Source: Sporosarcina beigongshangi (GTDB lineage Bacteria; Actinomycetota; Actinomycetes; Actinomycetales; Micrococcaceae). Taken from it: a DNA stretch of 64,000 nt. The translations under genes and the position numbers were made by a program. The notes under the pieces were generated by a model. The model saw only the letters and a list, made by a program, of their open reading frames with translations. It had not been told where the DNA came from and did not search any database. Below, piece after piece: positions 54,551-63,806 of the stretch; position 1 is the first letter of the stretch, and every line of letters begins with the position of its first letter. The stretch is taken from NCBI RefSeq assembly GCF_016820535.1, contig NZ_JADHDY010000002.1:310001-374000 (forward strand), given 5' to 3'.

Positions 54551-54570
54551 ATTCCTTCTCACGAAGGAAT
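54551..54570 (+). other. Short hairpin after rpmJ
   Basis: ATTCCTTC (54551-54558) and GAAGGAAT (54563-54570), with loop TCAC, start directly after the rpmJ stop. Followed by GC-rich sequence, not T; may protect the mRNA 3' side before rpsM. Confidence 0.45.
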
Positions 54571-54740
54571 CCCGGGCTCATGCTCACGCAAGTACATTAA
54601 TAAGGCAGCACAAGTTGGACGAAGGCGGACTGAGGTTCGCAACCGGACAACGGACCCCTGGTCGGAGGCCAGGGCCGCATACACAAACCATGCGGGTGTA
54701 CTGTCTACGACCTCCGGTTTACACATAGGAGCAGCCAAAT

Positions 54741-55118
54741 ATGGCACGTCTCGCTGGCGTAGACCTTCCCCGCGAAAAGCGGCTGGAAGTAGCGCTTACA
54801 TACATCTACGGCGTGGGCAAGACCCGTGCAAAGAAAGTCTTGGCAGACACGGGAATCTCCCCGGACGTCCGAGTCAAGGACCTTTCTGACGCTGAACTCG
54901 TTCAGTTGCGTGACAACATCGAGGGTAACTACAAGGTTGAGGGTGACCTTCGCCGCGAAGTAGCAGCTGATATCCGCCGCAAGGTCGAAATCGGCAGCTA
55001 CCAGGGTATCCGCCACCGTCGTGGCATGCCCGTGCATGGCCAGCGCACGAAGACCAACGCTCGCACCCGCAAGGGCCCGAAGCGCACCGTCGCAGGCAAG
55101 AAGAAGGCCGGCCGCTAG
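54741..55118 (+). CDS. rpsM: 30S ribosomal protein S13
   Basis: S13 (125 residues) contacts tRNA in the P site. It begins [20 protein letters not shown] and ends with the signature [27 protein letters not shown] precedes the ATG. The 190-nt gap from rpmJ holds no gene. Confidence 0.98.
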   Translation: MARLAGVDLPREKRLEVALTYIYGVGKTRAKKVLADTGISPDVRVKDLSDAELVQLRDNIEGNYKVEGDLRREVAADIRRKVEIGSYQGIRHRRGMPVHGQRTKTNARTRKGPKRTVAGKKKAGR

Positions 55119-55164
55119 AAATAGCGTGTGTCGACCCCTTATCAAACTTTCGTAGGAGAATAAA

Positions 55165-55566
55165 ATGCCCCCAAAGACTCGTGGAGCGGTTCGTAAGCCG
55201 CGTCGCAAGGATAAAAAGAATATTGCGCTGGGCCAGGCGCACATCAAGAGCACCTTTAACAACACCATCGTTTCCATCACGGATCCGAACGGTGCAGTCA
55301 TCTCATGGGCTTCCGCCGGTGAAGTTGGCTTCAAGGGCTCGCGCAAGTCGACTCCGTACGCTGCACAGATGGCTGCCGAAGCAGCTGCCAAGCGCGCACA
55401 GGAGCACGGACTGCGCAAGGTTGACGTTTTCGTGAAGGGTCCGGGTTCGGGCCGCGAAACGGCTATCCGTTCGCTGCAGGCTGCTGGTCTTGAGGTTGGG
55501 TCCATCTCGGACGTAACCCCCAGCGCCCACAACGGTTGCCGTCCGCCCAAGCGCCGTCGCGTATAA
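55165..55566 (+). CDS. rpsK: 30S ribosomal protein S11
   Basis: S11 (133 residues) forms part of the platform. It contains [20 protein letters not shown] and ends [17 protein letters not shown]. Ribosome site TAGGAGA. In many bacteria rpsD follows; here rpoA does. Confidence 0.98.
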   Translation: MPPKTRGAVRKPRRKDKKNIALGQAHIKSTFNNTIVSITDPNGAVISWASAGEVGFKGSRKSTPYAAQMAAEAAAKRAQEHGLRKVDVFVKGPGSGRETAIRSLQAAGLEVGSISDVTPSAHNGCRPPKRRRV

Positions 55567-55583
55567 CGAGAAGTAACGCTTGA

Positions 55584-55615
55584 GAGTTGGCCTTCACTTA
55601 GGTGGGGGCCAACTC
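55584..55615 (+). other. Hairpin in the rpsK-rpoA gap
   Basis: GAGTTGGCC (55584-55592) and GGCCAACTC (55607-55615) form a 9-bp stem in the 131-nt gap where rpsD is absent. No T run; possible attenuator. Confidence 0.5.
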
Positions 55616-55697
55616 CGACGCCGTTAACTCTCGTCAGCCGTCATTTCCACTACCTGTGTTGCGTCATATAGCGGATGCTCGCTGAAAGGAAAACCCA

Positions 55698-56708
55698 GTG
55701 CTCATTGCACAGCGCCCCACCCTATCTGAAGAAGTAGTTTCCGAGAATCGCTCACGGTTCGTTATCGAACCGCTGGAGCCGGGCTTCGGTTACACCCTTG
55801 GAAATTCCCTGCGTCGGACACTGCTGTCCTCCATCCCTGGCGCTGCTGTCACCAGCATCCGCCTCGATGGCGTCCTGCATGAGTTCACCACAGTTCCCGG
55901 TGTCAAGGAAGATGTCACTGAGATCATCCTGAACATCAAGGGACTGTCCGTGTCGTCCGAGCATGACGAGCCTGTCGTCGCCTACCTGCGCAAGCAGGGC
56001 CCTGGCGTTGTCACGGCTGCCGACATCGCGCCTCCGGCCGGTGTGGAATTCCACAACCCTGACATGCACATTGCCACGCTGAACTCGAAGGGCAAGTTCG
56101 AACTCGAACTGACCATTGAGCGCGGCCGCGGCTACGTTTCAGCAGCCCAGAACAAGAACGCAGACCAGGAGATCGGCCGCATCCCGGTTGACTCCATCTA
56201 CTCTCCAGTTCTGAAGGTGACCTTCCGCGTGGAGGCAACCCGTGTTGAACAGCGCACTGACTTTGACAAGCTGATCGTCGACGTAGAGACCAAGCAGGCC
56301 ATCTCCCCCCGGGATGCCATTGCCTCTGCCGGCACCACGCTGGTTGAACTGTTCGGATTGGCCCGCGAGCTCAACACCGCGGCTGAAGGCATCGAGATTG
56401 GCCCGTCCCCGACGGATGCAGCTCTTGCCGCAGACATGGCCCTGCCGATCGAGGACCTGGACCTGACGGTTCGCTCCTACAACTGCCTCAAGCGTGAGGG
56501 CATCCACTCCGTGGGTGAACTCGTTGCTCGCTCCGAGGCTGACCTGATGGACATTCGCAACTTTGGCGCAAAGTCCATCGACGAGGTAAAGGCAAAGCTG
56601 GTTGAGCTGGGTCTGTCCCTGAAGGATTCCCCTCCAGGATTCGATCTTGCAGCCCGCGCCGCAGCCCTTGATGAGAACGACGACGCATTCGGCGACGACG
56701 AACTCTAA
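55698..56708 (+). CDS. rpoA: DNA-directed RNA polymerase subunit alpha
   Basis: Alpha (336 residues) initiates polymerase assembly and contacts activators. The N-terminal domain has [20 protein letters not shown] and [20 protein letters not shown]. The C-terminal domain has [20 protein letters not shown] and [15 protein letters not shown]. It ends in an acidic tail ([12 protein letters not shown]). The GTG start follows GAAAGGA. Confidence 0.99.
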   Translation: MLIAQRPTLSEEVVSENRSRFVIEPLEPGFGYTLGNSLRRTLLSSIPGAAVTSIRLDGVLHEFTTVPGVKEDVTEIILNIKGLSVSSEHDEPVVAYLRKQGPGVVTAADIAPPAGVEFHNPDMHIATLNSKGKFELELTIERGRGYVSAAQNKNADQEIGRIPVDSIYSPVLKVTFRVEATRVEQRTDFDKLIVDVETKQAISPRDAIASAGTTLVELFGLARELNTAAEGIEIGPSPTDAALAADMALPIEDLDLTVRSYNCLKREGIHSVGELVARSEADLMDIRNFGAKSIDEVKAKLVELGLSLKDSPPGFDLAARAAALDENDDAFGDDEL

Positions 56709-56790
56709 GTTCGAACAATAATTTTTAGCCGCCCGGTTGGACACTGTGAAGTGTCCGGCACGGCGCGGCTGACACTTGAGGAGAAACACC

Positions 56791-57306
56791 ATGCCTACAC
56801 CCGCCAAGGGTCCCCGCCTCGGAGGCGGCGCAGCTCACGAGCGCCTGATGCTCGCGAACCTGTCCGCTTCCCTGTTTGAGCACAAGCGGATCACCACCAC
56901 CTTGACCAAGGCAAAGCGCCTGAGCCCCTACGCAGAGCGACTGGTAACTTTCGCAAAGCGTGGCGACCTGGCCTCACGCCGCCGCGTTCTCGGCCTGATC
57001 AGCGACAAGGGCATTGTCCATGAGCTGTTCACCGACATCGCCAAGGCTGTGGAGAACCGCGAAGGCGGTTACACCCGCATCACCAAGATCGGCAACCGCA
57101 AGGGCGACAACGCTCCCATGGCTGTCATCGAGCTCGTTCTGGAACCGGTCAGCCCCAAGCAGGCCGTCGTGAAGGAAGCAACCGCTGCCGCCGCCAAGGC
57201 TGCCCCGGTTGAAGAAGCACCGGTTGAGGAAGTTGCCGAGACCGAGGTTGTGGCTGAAGAAGCCGCCGCCGAGGTTGAAGAAGCAGCTGCTGAAGAAGCC
57301 AAGTAA
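56791..57306 (+). CDS. rplQ: 50S ribosomal protein L17 with acidic tail
   Basis: L17 (171 residues against about 127 in E. coli). The core is [38 protein letters not shown] and [20 protein letters not shown]. The last ~50 residues are an Ala/Glu/Val tail ([20 protein letters not shown]) like that of L10. ATG 56791 follows GAGGAGA. Confidence 0.97.
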   Translation: MPTPAKGPRLGGGAAHERLMLANLSASLFEHKRITTTLTKAKRLSPYAERLVTFAKRGDLASRRRVLGLISDKGIVHELFTDIAKAVENREGGYTRITKIGNRKGDNAPMAVIELVLEPVSPKQAVVKEATAAAAKAAPVEEAPVEEVAETEVVAEEAAAEVEEAAAEEAK

Positions 57307-57334
57307 GGCCTAAGCCCCACGCTTTGCCTTGTTG

Positions 57335-57370
57335 AAGGCCCGCCGCCCCTTTGGGGAGGCGGGCCTTTTG
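57335..57370 (+). terminator. Terminator after rplQ
   Basis: AAGGCCCGCC (57335-57344) and GGCGGGCCTT (57358-57367), with an inner GCCCC/GGGG extension, followed by TTTTG. Confidence 0.9.
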
Positions 57371-57407
57371 CTTGCACCGTCGCGCCACCTGGGGCTGTCA
57401 CCACACA

Positions 57408-57413
57408 TAGAAT
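57408..57413 (+). promoter_or_regulatory. -10 box 6 nt before truA (leaderless candidate)
   Basis: TAGAAT (5 of 6) ends 6 nt before the truA ATG, where transcription would begin at or next to the start codon. No Shine-Dalgarno is present. Confidence 0.5.
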
Positions 57414-57419
57414 TGAGCC

Positions 57420-58328
57420 ATGCAAACACCCCATCTCTCCCCGAAAGAACGCGGCCTGGTGCGCGTCCGCCTGGACATTGCCTACGACGGCGGTCCGTTC
57501 AGCGGGTGGGCAGTGCAGCCCGGGCGCACCACCGTTCAGGGTGCGCTGGAAGAGGCACTGGCGCTCATCCTCCGCCGGCAGGCCCGCCTCACCGTTGCCG
57601 GGCGCACAGACGCGGGGGTGCATGCCCGTGGGCAGGTCGCCCATCTTGACCTCACGCGGGAGGAATGGGAAGGGATCAACCGGGGGCACGCCGTCGACCC
57701 TTCCACCGCACTGCACCGGCGCATCAACGGGGCCCTGGGCCGCATCCTGGAGGACCTGACCGGCGCCATACAGGTCCACGCCGTGGCGGCCGCCCCGGAA
57801 GGCTTTGACGCGCGGTTTTCCGCACTGTGGCGCCGCTACAGCTACCTGATTGCAGACGGTTCCACCCGCCGCGATCCGTTGGCCCGGGCGCAGACGCTCT
57901 GGTTCAACCACGACCTCGACGTGGCGCGGATGAATGCCGGGGCGGCGGAACTGCTGGGCCTGGGCGACTTCAAGGCCTTCGCGAAGCCGCGGGAGGGGTC
58001 CACCACGATCCGCACCCTGCAGCGCTTTGATTTCACCCGGCAGGATGACGGTGTGATCAAACTCAACATCCGGGCGGATGCCTTTTGCCACAACATGGTG
58101 CGCGCATTGACGGGCGCGGCGCTGCGGGTGGGCCGCGGTGTGGAAGGACCGCACTGGATGCGCGAGCGCCAGCTGGCGGGTGTCCGGGACGCAAAATCCG
58201 TGCTGGCAAGCGCCCATCCGCTGGTTTTCGAGGAAGTCCGCTACCCGGATGCGCCCGGCCTGCACGAACGCGCAGCCCTCACCAGGGCCCGGCGGGTGGC
58301 CGCGGAATCGTCCGGAACCCCGCTTTGA
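57420..58328 (+). CDS. truA: tRNA pseudouridine synthase A
   Basis: Modifies uridines 38-40 in the tRNA anticodon arm; 302 residues. The catalytic Asp64 is in VAGRTDAGVHARGQVAH. Other family blocks are LDIAYDGGPFSGWAVQPG, FDARFSALWRRYSYLI and DAFCHNMVRALTGAALRVG. It is often found after rplQ in actinobacteria. It has no Shine-Dalgarno and a -10 box 6 nt upstream. Confidence 0.95.
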   Translation: MQTPHLSPKERGLVRVRLDIAYDGGPFSGWAVQPGRTTVQGALEEALALILRRQARLTVAGRTDAGVHARGQVAHLDLTREEWEGINRGHAVDPSTALHRRINGALGRILEDLTGAIQVHAVAAAPEGFDARFSALWRRYSYLIADGSTRRDPLARAQTLWFNHDLDVARMNAGAAELLGLGDFKAFAKPREGSTTIRTLQRFDFTRQDDGVIKLNIRADAFCHNMVRALTGAALRVGRGVEGPHWMRERQLAGVRDAKSVLASAHPLVFEEVRYPDAPGLHERAALTRARRVAAESSGTPL

Positions 58329-58554
58329 CCGGAGGGGATTATTAAAGGTATCGTTGATAGTCGTTGTGCGTGTCCTATCTCGATACCACGCGCCCGTTAC
58401 AGGTCCGGTTGCAGGACTACCACTGAGCGGGCGTAATCGGGAAGTGTAAGGATGACTGGTGTTAGAGCCCTCACCTCTGTTCCGGTAAACGCATAGATAG
58501 CAGGTGTCAACCATCTGTGACACCACCTAAGAACAAGAAACGAAGGCAAAAACC
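58329..58554 (+). promoter_or_regulatory. rplM promoter and leader
   Basis: 226 bases. A promoter may be TTGATA (58354-58359), 16 bp, TATCTC (58376-58381). GGTATCG (58347-58353) is inverted as CGATACC (58381-58387) across it. A second hairpin, GGTGTCA/TGACACC (58503-58524), lies 30 nt before rplM and may act as an L13-type leader control (inference). Confidence 0.4.
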
Positions 58555-58998
58555 GTGCGTACGTATACCCCGAAGCCCGGCGATATCGACCGTCAGTGGC
58601 ACATCATTGATGCCAACGACGTTGTCTTGGGCCGTCTTGCCAGCCAGACCGCAACACTGCTGCGTGGAAAGCACAAGCCGACCTTCGCTCCCCATATGGA
58701 CATGGGCGATTTCGTCATCATCATCAACGCCGAGAAGGTTGCCCTGACCGGCGCCAAGCTCGAGCAGAAGCGCGCTTACCGCCACTCGGGTTTCCCGGGC
58801 GGCCTGTCCAGCGTGAACTATGCAGAACTGCTGGAAAAGAACCCGGTTCGTGCAGTGGAGAAGGCCGTTGCCGGCATGCTCCCGAAGACCAAGCTGGGCA
58901 ACGCCCAGATCAGCAAGCTGAAGGTCTACCGCGGTTCTGAGCACCCCCACGGTGCACAGCAGCCCAAGACGTTCGAAATTACCCAGGTCGCCCAGTAG
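58555..58998 (+). CDS. rplM: 50S ribosomal protein L13
   Basis: L13 (147 residues) is an early 23S assembly protein. It contains [40 protein letters not shown] and [19 protein letters not shown]. The GTG start has a modest site (GAAGGC). It leads rpsI in a two-gene operon. Confidence 0.97.
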   Translation: MRTYTPKPGDIDRQWHIIDANDVVLGRLASQTATLLRGKHKPTFAPHMDMGDFVIIINAEKVALTGAKLEQKRAYRHSGFPGGLSSVNYAELLEKNPVRAVEKAVAGMLPKTKLGNAQISKLKVYRGSEHPHGAQQPKTFEITQVAQ

Positions 58999-59035
58999 TC
59001 CTGGCCACCGCCTAAATCATTAACCAAGGAGAATC

Positions 59036-59548
59036 GTGGCTCAGAACACTGAAGAGCTGAACACCGAGGCCGTCGTGGCTGAGGAAGAAGTTTTGACCAG
59101 CTACACCAGCGAAAGCTCGGCTGCAGAAGCAGCACCCAAGAAGGAGCGCCCGGCACTGACCGTTTCCGGCGCTGCTGTTGGCCGCCGCAAGCAGGCAATC
59201 GCCCGCGTGCGCGTTGTCCCCGGCACCGGCAAGTGGGTCGTCAACGGCCGCGAGCTCGCCGACTACTTCCCGAACAAGCTCCACCAGCAGGAAGTCAACG
59301 ACCCGTTCACCGTCCTCGACCTGGACGGCGCATACGACGTCATTGCACGCATCCACGGTGGCGGCCCCTCCGGCCAGGCTGGCGCACTGCGTCTCGGCGT
59401 AGCCCGTTCACTGAACGAGATCGACGTTGAGAACAACCGTGCAACCTTGAAGAAGGCAGGCTTCCTGACTCGTGACGCTCGCGTCATCGAGCGCAAGAAG
59501 GCTGGTCTGAAGAAGGCCCGTAAGGCTTCGCAGTACTCGAAGCGCTAA
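59036..59548 (+). CDS. rpsI: 30S ribosomal protein S9 with acidic N-terminal extension
   Basis: S9 (170 residues against 130 in E. coli). The first ~40 residues are Glu/Ala-rich. The core has [20 protein letters not shown] and ends [14 protein letters not shown], whose tail reaches the P-site tRNA. GTG start after AAGGAGA, 37 nt after rplM. Confidence 0.97.
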   Translation: MAQNTEELNTEAVVAEEEVLTSYTSESSAAEAAPKKERPALTVSGAAVGRRKQAIARVRVVPGTGKWVVNGRELADYFPNKLHQQEVNDPFTVLDLDGAYDVIARIHGGGPSGQAGALRLGVARSLNEIDVENNRATLKKAGFLTRDARVIERKKAGLKKARKASQYSKR

Positions 59549-59565
59549 TTTCAGCGCTCCACAAG

Positions 59566-59600
59566 AATCCCCGGTTCGCATTGCGAGCCGGGGATTTTTT
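59566..59600 (+). terminator. Terminator after rpsI
   Basis: Arms AATCCCCGGTTCGCA (59566-59580) and TGCGAGCCGGGGATT (59582-59596), with one wobble, followed by six T residues. Confidence 0.92.
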
Positions 59601-59772
59601 GTGCCCGGCCGGTTGTAGGCCCATGCAGCGATCCTGGAGCCGGGCCGCTGGCGCCTTGGCCGCCCTGCGCCTAGGTGCGCGGGGAAGGGCCTCCCGGCTG
59701 GAAGGTGACATACGAACAATCGGTGTGCGGCCATGCATGAAGCCGCCGGGAGGAAATACCGGGCGGATGATT

Positions 59773-59778
59773 TAGACT
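59773..59778 (+). promoter_or_regulatory. -10 box 7 nt before glmM (leaderless candidate)
   Basis: TAGACT ends 7 nt before the glmM ATG. The intervening GAACGGG is too short for a normal 5' leader. Confidence 0.5.
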
Positions 59779-59785
59779 GAACGGG

Positions 59786-61132
59786 ATGTCAAGATTATTT
59801 GGAACAGATGGTGTCCGTGGTTTGGCCAATGGCCTGCTGACGGCTGAGCTGGCGTTGTCGCTGGCCCAGGCCGCTGCAGTTGTTCTTGGGCATGATCAGA
59901 TGAGTGAGGGCAAGCGGCCCCGTGCCGTGATCGCCCGCGACCCCCGCGCAAGTGGTGAATTTATTGGGGCTGCCGTTGAGGCGGGCCTGGCAAGTGCCGG
60001 AGTGGATGTCTACGACGCCGGCGTCCTGCCGACGCCTGCTGCGGCGTTCCTGATTGCGGATCTCGGCGCCGACTTCGGCGTCATGATCTCCGCCTCCCAC
60101 AACCCGGCTCCGGACAATGGGATCAAGTTCTTCGCCCGCGGCGGCACCAAGCTGCCTGACGAGGTTGAAGATGCCATAGAGGCGCAGCTTGAGCGTGCGG
60201 CCTTCCGCCCTGTGGGTGTTGACGTTGGCCGCATCCAGCGCTTTGCAGACGCCGAGGACCGGTACGTGCTCCACCTGCTGGGGACCCTGCCACACCGCCT
60301 GGACGGGCTGAAGGTCGTCCTGGACTGCGCCCATGGTGCAGCCAGCGGATGCTCGCCGCAGGTGTTCACTGATGCCGGTGCCGATGTCACAGTGATCGGT
60401 GCCAACCCCGACGGGCTGAACATCAACGACGGCGTGGGGTCCACCCACCTGGAACTGCTGCAGGAAACGGTCCTCTCCACCGGGGCAGACCTCGGCATTG
60501 CCCACGACGGCGACGCCGACCGCTGCCTTGCCGTGGACCACGAAGGCAATGTCATCGACGGCGACCAGATCATGGCCGTGCTGGCATTGGCCCAGAAGGA
60601 GGCCGGCGAACTCAAGGATGACGTCCTGGTGGCGACCGTCATGAGCAACCTGGGCCTGAAGATCGCACTGCGGGAGGCCGGCATCACCATCCGGGAAACC
60701 GGGGTCGGCGACCGCTACGTGCTGGAGGAAATGCGCCGCGGCAACTACACCCTGGGCGGCGAGCAGTCCGGCCACGTCATTTTCTCCAAGTACGCCACCA
60801 CCGGCGACGGCCTGCTGACCGGCCTTCAACTCGCCGCACAGGTTGCCAAGACCGGCAAGACGCTGAATGAATTGGCCAAGGCCATGACCAAGCTGCCGCA
60901 GGTCATGATCAATGTGAAAAACGTGGACAAGAACCGGGCTTCCTCCGTCCCTGCCATCAATGCCGCCGTCGCCAAGGCCGAGGCAGAACTGGGGGACACA
61001 GGTCGGGTCCTGCTGCGCCCCTCAGGCACCGAGCCCCTTGTGCGGGTCATGGTGGAAGCCGGCGACACCGAAACCGCCGAGCGCATCTGCAACGACCTTG
61101 TGACAGTGGTCCGCGCCGAGCTGTCCCTGTAG
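59786..61132 (+). CDS. glmM: Phosphoglucosamine mutase
   Basis: Interconverts glucosamine-6- and glucosamine-1-phosphate for peptidoglycan; 448 residues. It begins [19 protein letters not shown]; the phospho-Ser is Ser104 in [16 protein letters not shown]. The metal loop is [13 protein letters not shown], the sugar loop [10 protein letters not shown], and the phosphate-binding loop [14 protein letters not shown]. glmS, the preceding pathway step, is at the right edge of the window. Confidence 0.97.
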   Translation: MSRLFGTDGVRGLANGLLTAELALSLAQAAAVVLGHDQMSEGKRPRAVIARDPRASGEFIGAAVEAGLASAGVDVYDAGVLPTPAAAFLIADLGADFGVMISASHNPAPDNGIKFFARGGTKLPDEVEDAIEAQLERAAFRPVGVDVGRIQRFADAEDRYVLHLLGTLPHRLDGLKVVLDCAHGAASGCSPQVFTDAGADVTVIGANPDGLNINDGVGSTHLELLQETVLSTGADLGIAHDGDADRCLAVDHEGNVIDGDQIMAVLALAQKEAGELKDDVLVATVMSNLGLKIALREAGITIRETGVGDRYVLEEMRRGNYTLGGEQSGHVIFSKYATTGDGLLTGLQLAAQVAKTGKTLNELAKAMTKLPQVMINVKNVDKNRASSVPAINAAVAKAEAELGDTGRVLLRPSGTEPLVRVMVEAGDTETAERICNDLVTVVRAELSL

Positions 61133-61174
61133 CGGCACACCGCGCAACAACGGCGCGCGCCCTGCGCCATAAGA

Positions 61175-61210
61175 AAGGCGGCCTCCCCGGTGGGGAAGCC
61201 GCCTTTTTCT
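61175..61210. terminator. Bidirectional terminator between glmM and mscL
   Basis: AAGGCGGCCTCCCC (61175-61188) and GGGGAAGCCGCCTT (61192-61205) pair over 14 bp. The single mismatch is C-A in plus RNA but G-U in minus RNA. T runs follow on both strands. Confidence 0.88.
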
Positions 61211-61228
61211 TGTGGTTATGGTCGGGCG

Positions 61229-61636
61229 CTAGTGTTGGCCGCCGGTGGGCTGTGCCTTGAGCGCATCGCGGATTTCGGTCAGCAGTTCGATCTGCGGGTC
61301 GACTGCGGGTTCTTCTTCCTTGATGCCCAGCTTGGCGTTGCGGCGGGCGATGATGTGGTTCATGGGCATGACAACCACAAAGTAGATGGCAGCGGCAACA
61401 AGGATGAAGTTCACGAGCACGGTGAGGAAGACGCCAAACTTGATGTCCACGCCGTTGATGTTGAGGACGGCAAAGCTGTCAAAGTTTGGTGACTGGAACA
61501 GTGCAGCAATAAGCGGCATCAGTATGTTTTCCACGAGGGAGTTCACAACTGCCCCGAAAGCGGCACCGATGACGACGGCCACGGCAAGGTCTACGACGTT
61601 GCCCTTAAGTATGAAATCTCTGAATCCCTTTAGCAT
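61229..61636 (-). CDS. mscL: Large-conductance mechanosensitive channel
   Basis: MscL (135 residues) opens under membrane tension to release solutes after osmotic downshock. It begins MLKGFRDFILKGNVVDLAVA with the TM1 gate helix, then GAAFGAVVNSLVENILMPLI, TM2 (VNFILVAAAIYFVVVMPMNH) and a charged C-terminal helix (LLTEIRDALKAQ). The ATG at 61636 gives the canonical N-terminus; an in-frame GTG at 61654 would add six unconserved residues. Confidence 0.96.
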   Translation of the reverse strand: MLKGFRDFILKGNVVDLAVAVVIGAAFGAVVNSLVENILMPLIAALFQSPNFDSFAVLNINGVDIKFGVFLTVLVNFILVAAAIYFVVVMPMNHIIARRNAKLGIKEEEPAVDPQIELLTEIRDALKAQPTGGQH

Positions 61637-61642
61637 GCACCC

Positions 61643-61648
61643 AAAGTA
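61643..61648 (-). promoter_or_regulatory. -10-like box 6 nt before mscL
   Basis: On the minus strand TACTTT ends 6 nt before the ATG; no ribosome site is visible. Confidence 0.35.
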
Positions 61649-61700
61649 CCGCACTCCGGGTGTTCATTGTGGATTTGCGTCGATCTTTTCGCTGAAGTTC

Positions 61701-62696
61701 TTAATAGTCCGGGGCCCCGGGGGCGGCCAGAAATTCCTCATAGCTGTGGAATCCTCGAACAACCATGTCCTTGGCCACGGCCGTGCCCACGAAACGCAGG
61801 TGCCACGGCTCGGGCAGGTAACCCGTCATGGCTTCCTGGCCGGGCTGGTACCGGACGATGTAGCCGTAATCGGCGCCGTGCTCCGCCGCCCACTGGGCAG
61901 CTGCTGTTTCAGCGAAGCATGAGGTGAAGTCGCAGGCCGTGCCCGCATTTGCGTCCCCGATGTCCACGGCAAGGCCGGTCTGGTGTTCGGAGTAGCCTGG
62001 ACGGGCCGAGGTGGTGTCGGCTGCGGCGACGCCCTTGTTGGCGACGTAGCCGTTGTAAACGCCGAACTGGGTGTCGTAGGAGCGGTAGCTGCTCTTGAGC
62101 GTGATGGCCACACCTTGGGCGGCAGCGTCGGCGAACATGCGCTCCAGCGCCGTGGCAGCTTCGGCCCGCAGCAGCATCGGCTCCGAGGATCCCGACGGGA
62201 CTGCCGGGGCCACCAGGTCTGCCGGGGCAAAGTCCGCCGGAACAAGGGCCCGCTGCTTGTTCACCAGCACCAGCGGGCTGGCCGGGTTGCCGATGTCCAG
62301 CAGGGCAGGGTCGCCAATCCCACTGGTGCCGGCGGCTGCCAGGTCCTGGATGGGAGAGTCTGCGCCGGCGCCCGCCACCGGCAGTGCTGCCGCAGTGGCC
62401 GGCTGCGTGGCGTCGGGCTGTGCAGGGGCTGCGGCTGCGGCATCGGCGGCCGGTGCGCGAGTGGCGGGAGGCAGGTCGGACGCGCTGGCCGCGTTCGCCG
62501 TCGTCCATTCCTCAAAAAAAGTTGTCCAGGGATCCGCCTTTGCCGGGGCAAGGCTCAAGGACACGCTGAAAACAAGCGCGGCACCGGCCAGGGACACGAT
62601 GATGCCGCCGGGGCGCGGCCATGACAGCGCGCGGTACATGCGGGAGGCGGCGGAGGGCCGGGGGCGGCGGGGCCGCTGCATGTCGGGAGCAGGCAC
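61701..62696 (-). CDS. VanY-type D-alanyl-D-alanine carboxypeptidase (M15)
   Basis: About 331 residues, exported. A basic head is followed by one hydrophobic signal/anchor helix (GGIIVSLAGAALVFSVSLSL). An Ala/Pro-rich linker (about 65-130) spans the wall side. The catalytic domain has LKSSYRSYDTQFGVYNGYVA, the zinc motif SARPGYSEHQTGLAVDIGD and the second His in PEPWHLRFVG. It trims the terminal D-Ala of peptidoglycan stem peptides. GTG 62696 overlaps the coaA stop by one base and has AGGAAGG upstream; ATG 62681 is the alternative. Confidence 0.9.
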   Translation of the reverse strand: MPAPDMQRPRRPRPSAASRMYRALSWPRPGGIIVSLAGAALVFSVSLSLAPAKADPWTTFFEEWTTANAASASDLPPATRAPAADAAAAAPAQPDATQPATAAALPVAGAGADSPIQDLAAAGTSGIGDPALLDIGNPASPLVLVNKQRALVPADFAPADLVAPAVPSGSSEPMLLRAEAATALERMFADAAAQGVAITLKSSYRSYDTQFGVYNGYVANKGVAAADTTSARPGYSEHQTGLAVDIGDANAGTACDFTSCFAETAAAQWAAEHGADYGYIVRYQPGQEAMTGYLPEPWHLRFVGTAVAKDMVVRGFHSYEEFLAAPGAPDY

Positions 62697-63664
62697 TAGA
62701 CCTTCCTCAGAAGCATCCGGCGGATGGAGTGGTCCGCATCCTTGGTTAGCACCAGCTGGGCGCGGCCGCGGGTGGGCAGGACATTCTGCAGGAGATTGGG
62801 CTCGTTGATGTTCTTCCAGATCCGGGAGGCTGTGGCGGTGGCTTCCACATCGGAGAGGTCGGCGTAGCGGCGGAAGTAGGAATCGGGATCCGAGAAGGCG
62901 CCGGAGCGCAGGGAACGGAACCGTTCGATGTACCACTGCTCGATATTGCTGGTCTTGGCGTCGACGTAGATGGAGAAGTCGAAGAAGTCGCTGACGGCCA
63001 GGCCGGAACGGCCGTCGCTGCGGGGGCGTGCGGCGGCCAGGACGTTCAGTCCCTCGACGATCAGCACGTCGGGGCGGCGGACGACGACCTCCTTGTCGGG
63101 GAGGATGTCGTAGGTCAGATGGGAGTACATGGGGGCGCGGACCTCCTCGGCGCCGCTCTTGACCGCGCTGACAAAGCGGAGCAGTGCGCGGCGGTTGTAG
63201 GACTCGGGGAAGCCCTTGCGACCCATGAGCCCGCGGCGTTCCAGCTCCGCATTGGGGTAGAGGAAGCCGTCGGTGGTGACGAGCTCCACGTTGGGGGTGT
63301 CCGGCCAACGCCGCAGCATTTCACGGAGCACGCGGGCCGTGGTGGACTTGCCCACGGCCACGGAGCCGGCCACGCCGATCACGAAGGGTGTGCGCGAACC
63401 GCGCTCACCCAGGAACGTGGTCGTGGCGCTGTGCAGGTGGCCCGCGGCGGCGACATAGAGGTTCAGCAGCCGTGACAGCGGCAGGTAGACGTCGTGGATT
63501 TCACGCATGTTGAGTTGGTCACCCAGGCCCCGGAGCCGCTGGACGTCGTCTTCGTCGAGGGGCTGCTCAATCTTGTTGGCCAGCCGGGACCACGTTTGCC
63601 GGTCCAGTTCCACAAAGGGGGAGGTGCTGGCGCCGTTGCCTGACTCGATTCTTTGCGCTGTCAC
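62696..63664 (-). CDS. coaA: Pantothenate kinase, type I
   Basis: First step of coenzyme A synthesis; 322 residues. The P-loop is [17 protein letters not shown] (about 97-113), followed by [20 protein letters not shown] and [10 protein letters not shown] typical of CoaA, and [20 protein letters not shown]. The start is GTG 63664 without a Shine-Dalgarno. It leads a two-gene minus-strand operon with the VanY-type enzyme and is divergent from glmS. Confidence 0.96.
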   Translation of the reverse strand: MTAQRIESGNGASTSPFVELDRQTWSRLANKIEQPLDEDDVQRLRGLGDQLNMREIHDVYLPLSRLLNLYVAAAGHLHSATTTFLGERGSRTPFVIGVAGSVAVGKSTTARVLREMLRRWPDTPNVELVTTDGFLYPNAELERRGLMGRKGFPESYNRRALLRFVSAVKSGAEEVRAPMYSHLTYDILPDKEVVVRRPDVLIVEGLNVLAAARPRSDGRSGLAVSDFFDFSIYVDAKTSNIEQWYIERFRSLRSGAFSDPDSYFRRYADLSDVEATATASRIWKNINEPNLLQNVLPTRGRAQLVLTKDADHSIRRMLLRKV

Positions 63665-63671
63665 AACTGCA

Positions 63672-63677
63672 ATTCTG
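63672..63677 (-). promoter_or_regulatory. -10-like box 7 nt before coaA
   Basis: On the minus strand CAGAAT (4 of 6) ends 7 nt before the GTG at 63664, in line with a leaderless coaA mRNA. Weaker than the glmS box because the first T is missing. Confidence 0.3.
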
Positions 63678-63792
63678 CCTTGTTTGGTGTGGAGAGCGAA
63701 ACGAGCGCGTTTCAGGCTGCGGTGTTTTCTGACACTTTCTCACAGGTACTTCCACGGGAGGACGTAGAACGTCCCTTGAATGCGGCGGGGTT

Positions 63793-63798
63793 TATGAT
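63793..63798 (+). promoter_or_regulatory. -10 box 8 nt before glmS (leaderless candidate)
   Basis: TATGAT (5 of 6) ends 8 nt before the glmS ATG; the bases between are TGTTTTTC, with no ribosome site. No good -35 is present at 17-18 bp. Confidence 0.55.
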
Positions 63799-63806
63799 TG
63801 TTTTTC

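Noticed and set aside
55567-55697. A remnant of rpsD in the rpsK-rpoA gap
   Set aside because: No S4-like peptide in any frame; only a short hairpin is present.
61701-63308. One 535-codon minus-strand frame covering VanY and part of coaA
   Set aside because: Its first 200 codons are a shadow of coaA; the real carboxypeptidase starts at the coaA stop with a ribosome site.
63665-63806. glmS ribozyme or riboswitch
   Set aside because: The 142-bp gap has no similarity by eye to the ribozyme core, and the likely transcription start is at the start codon.
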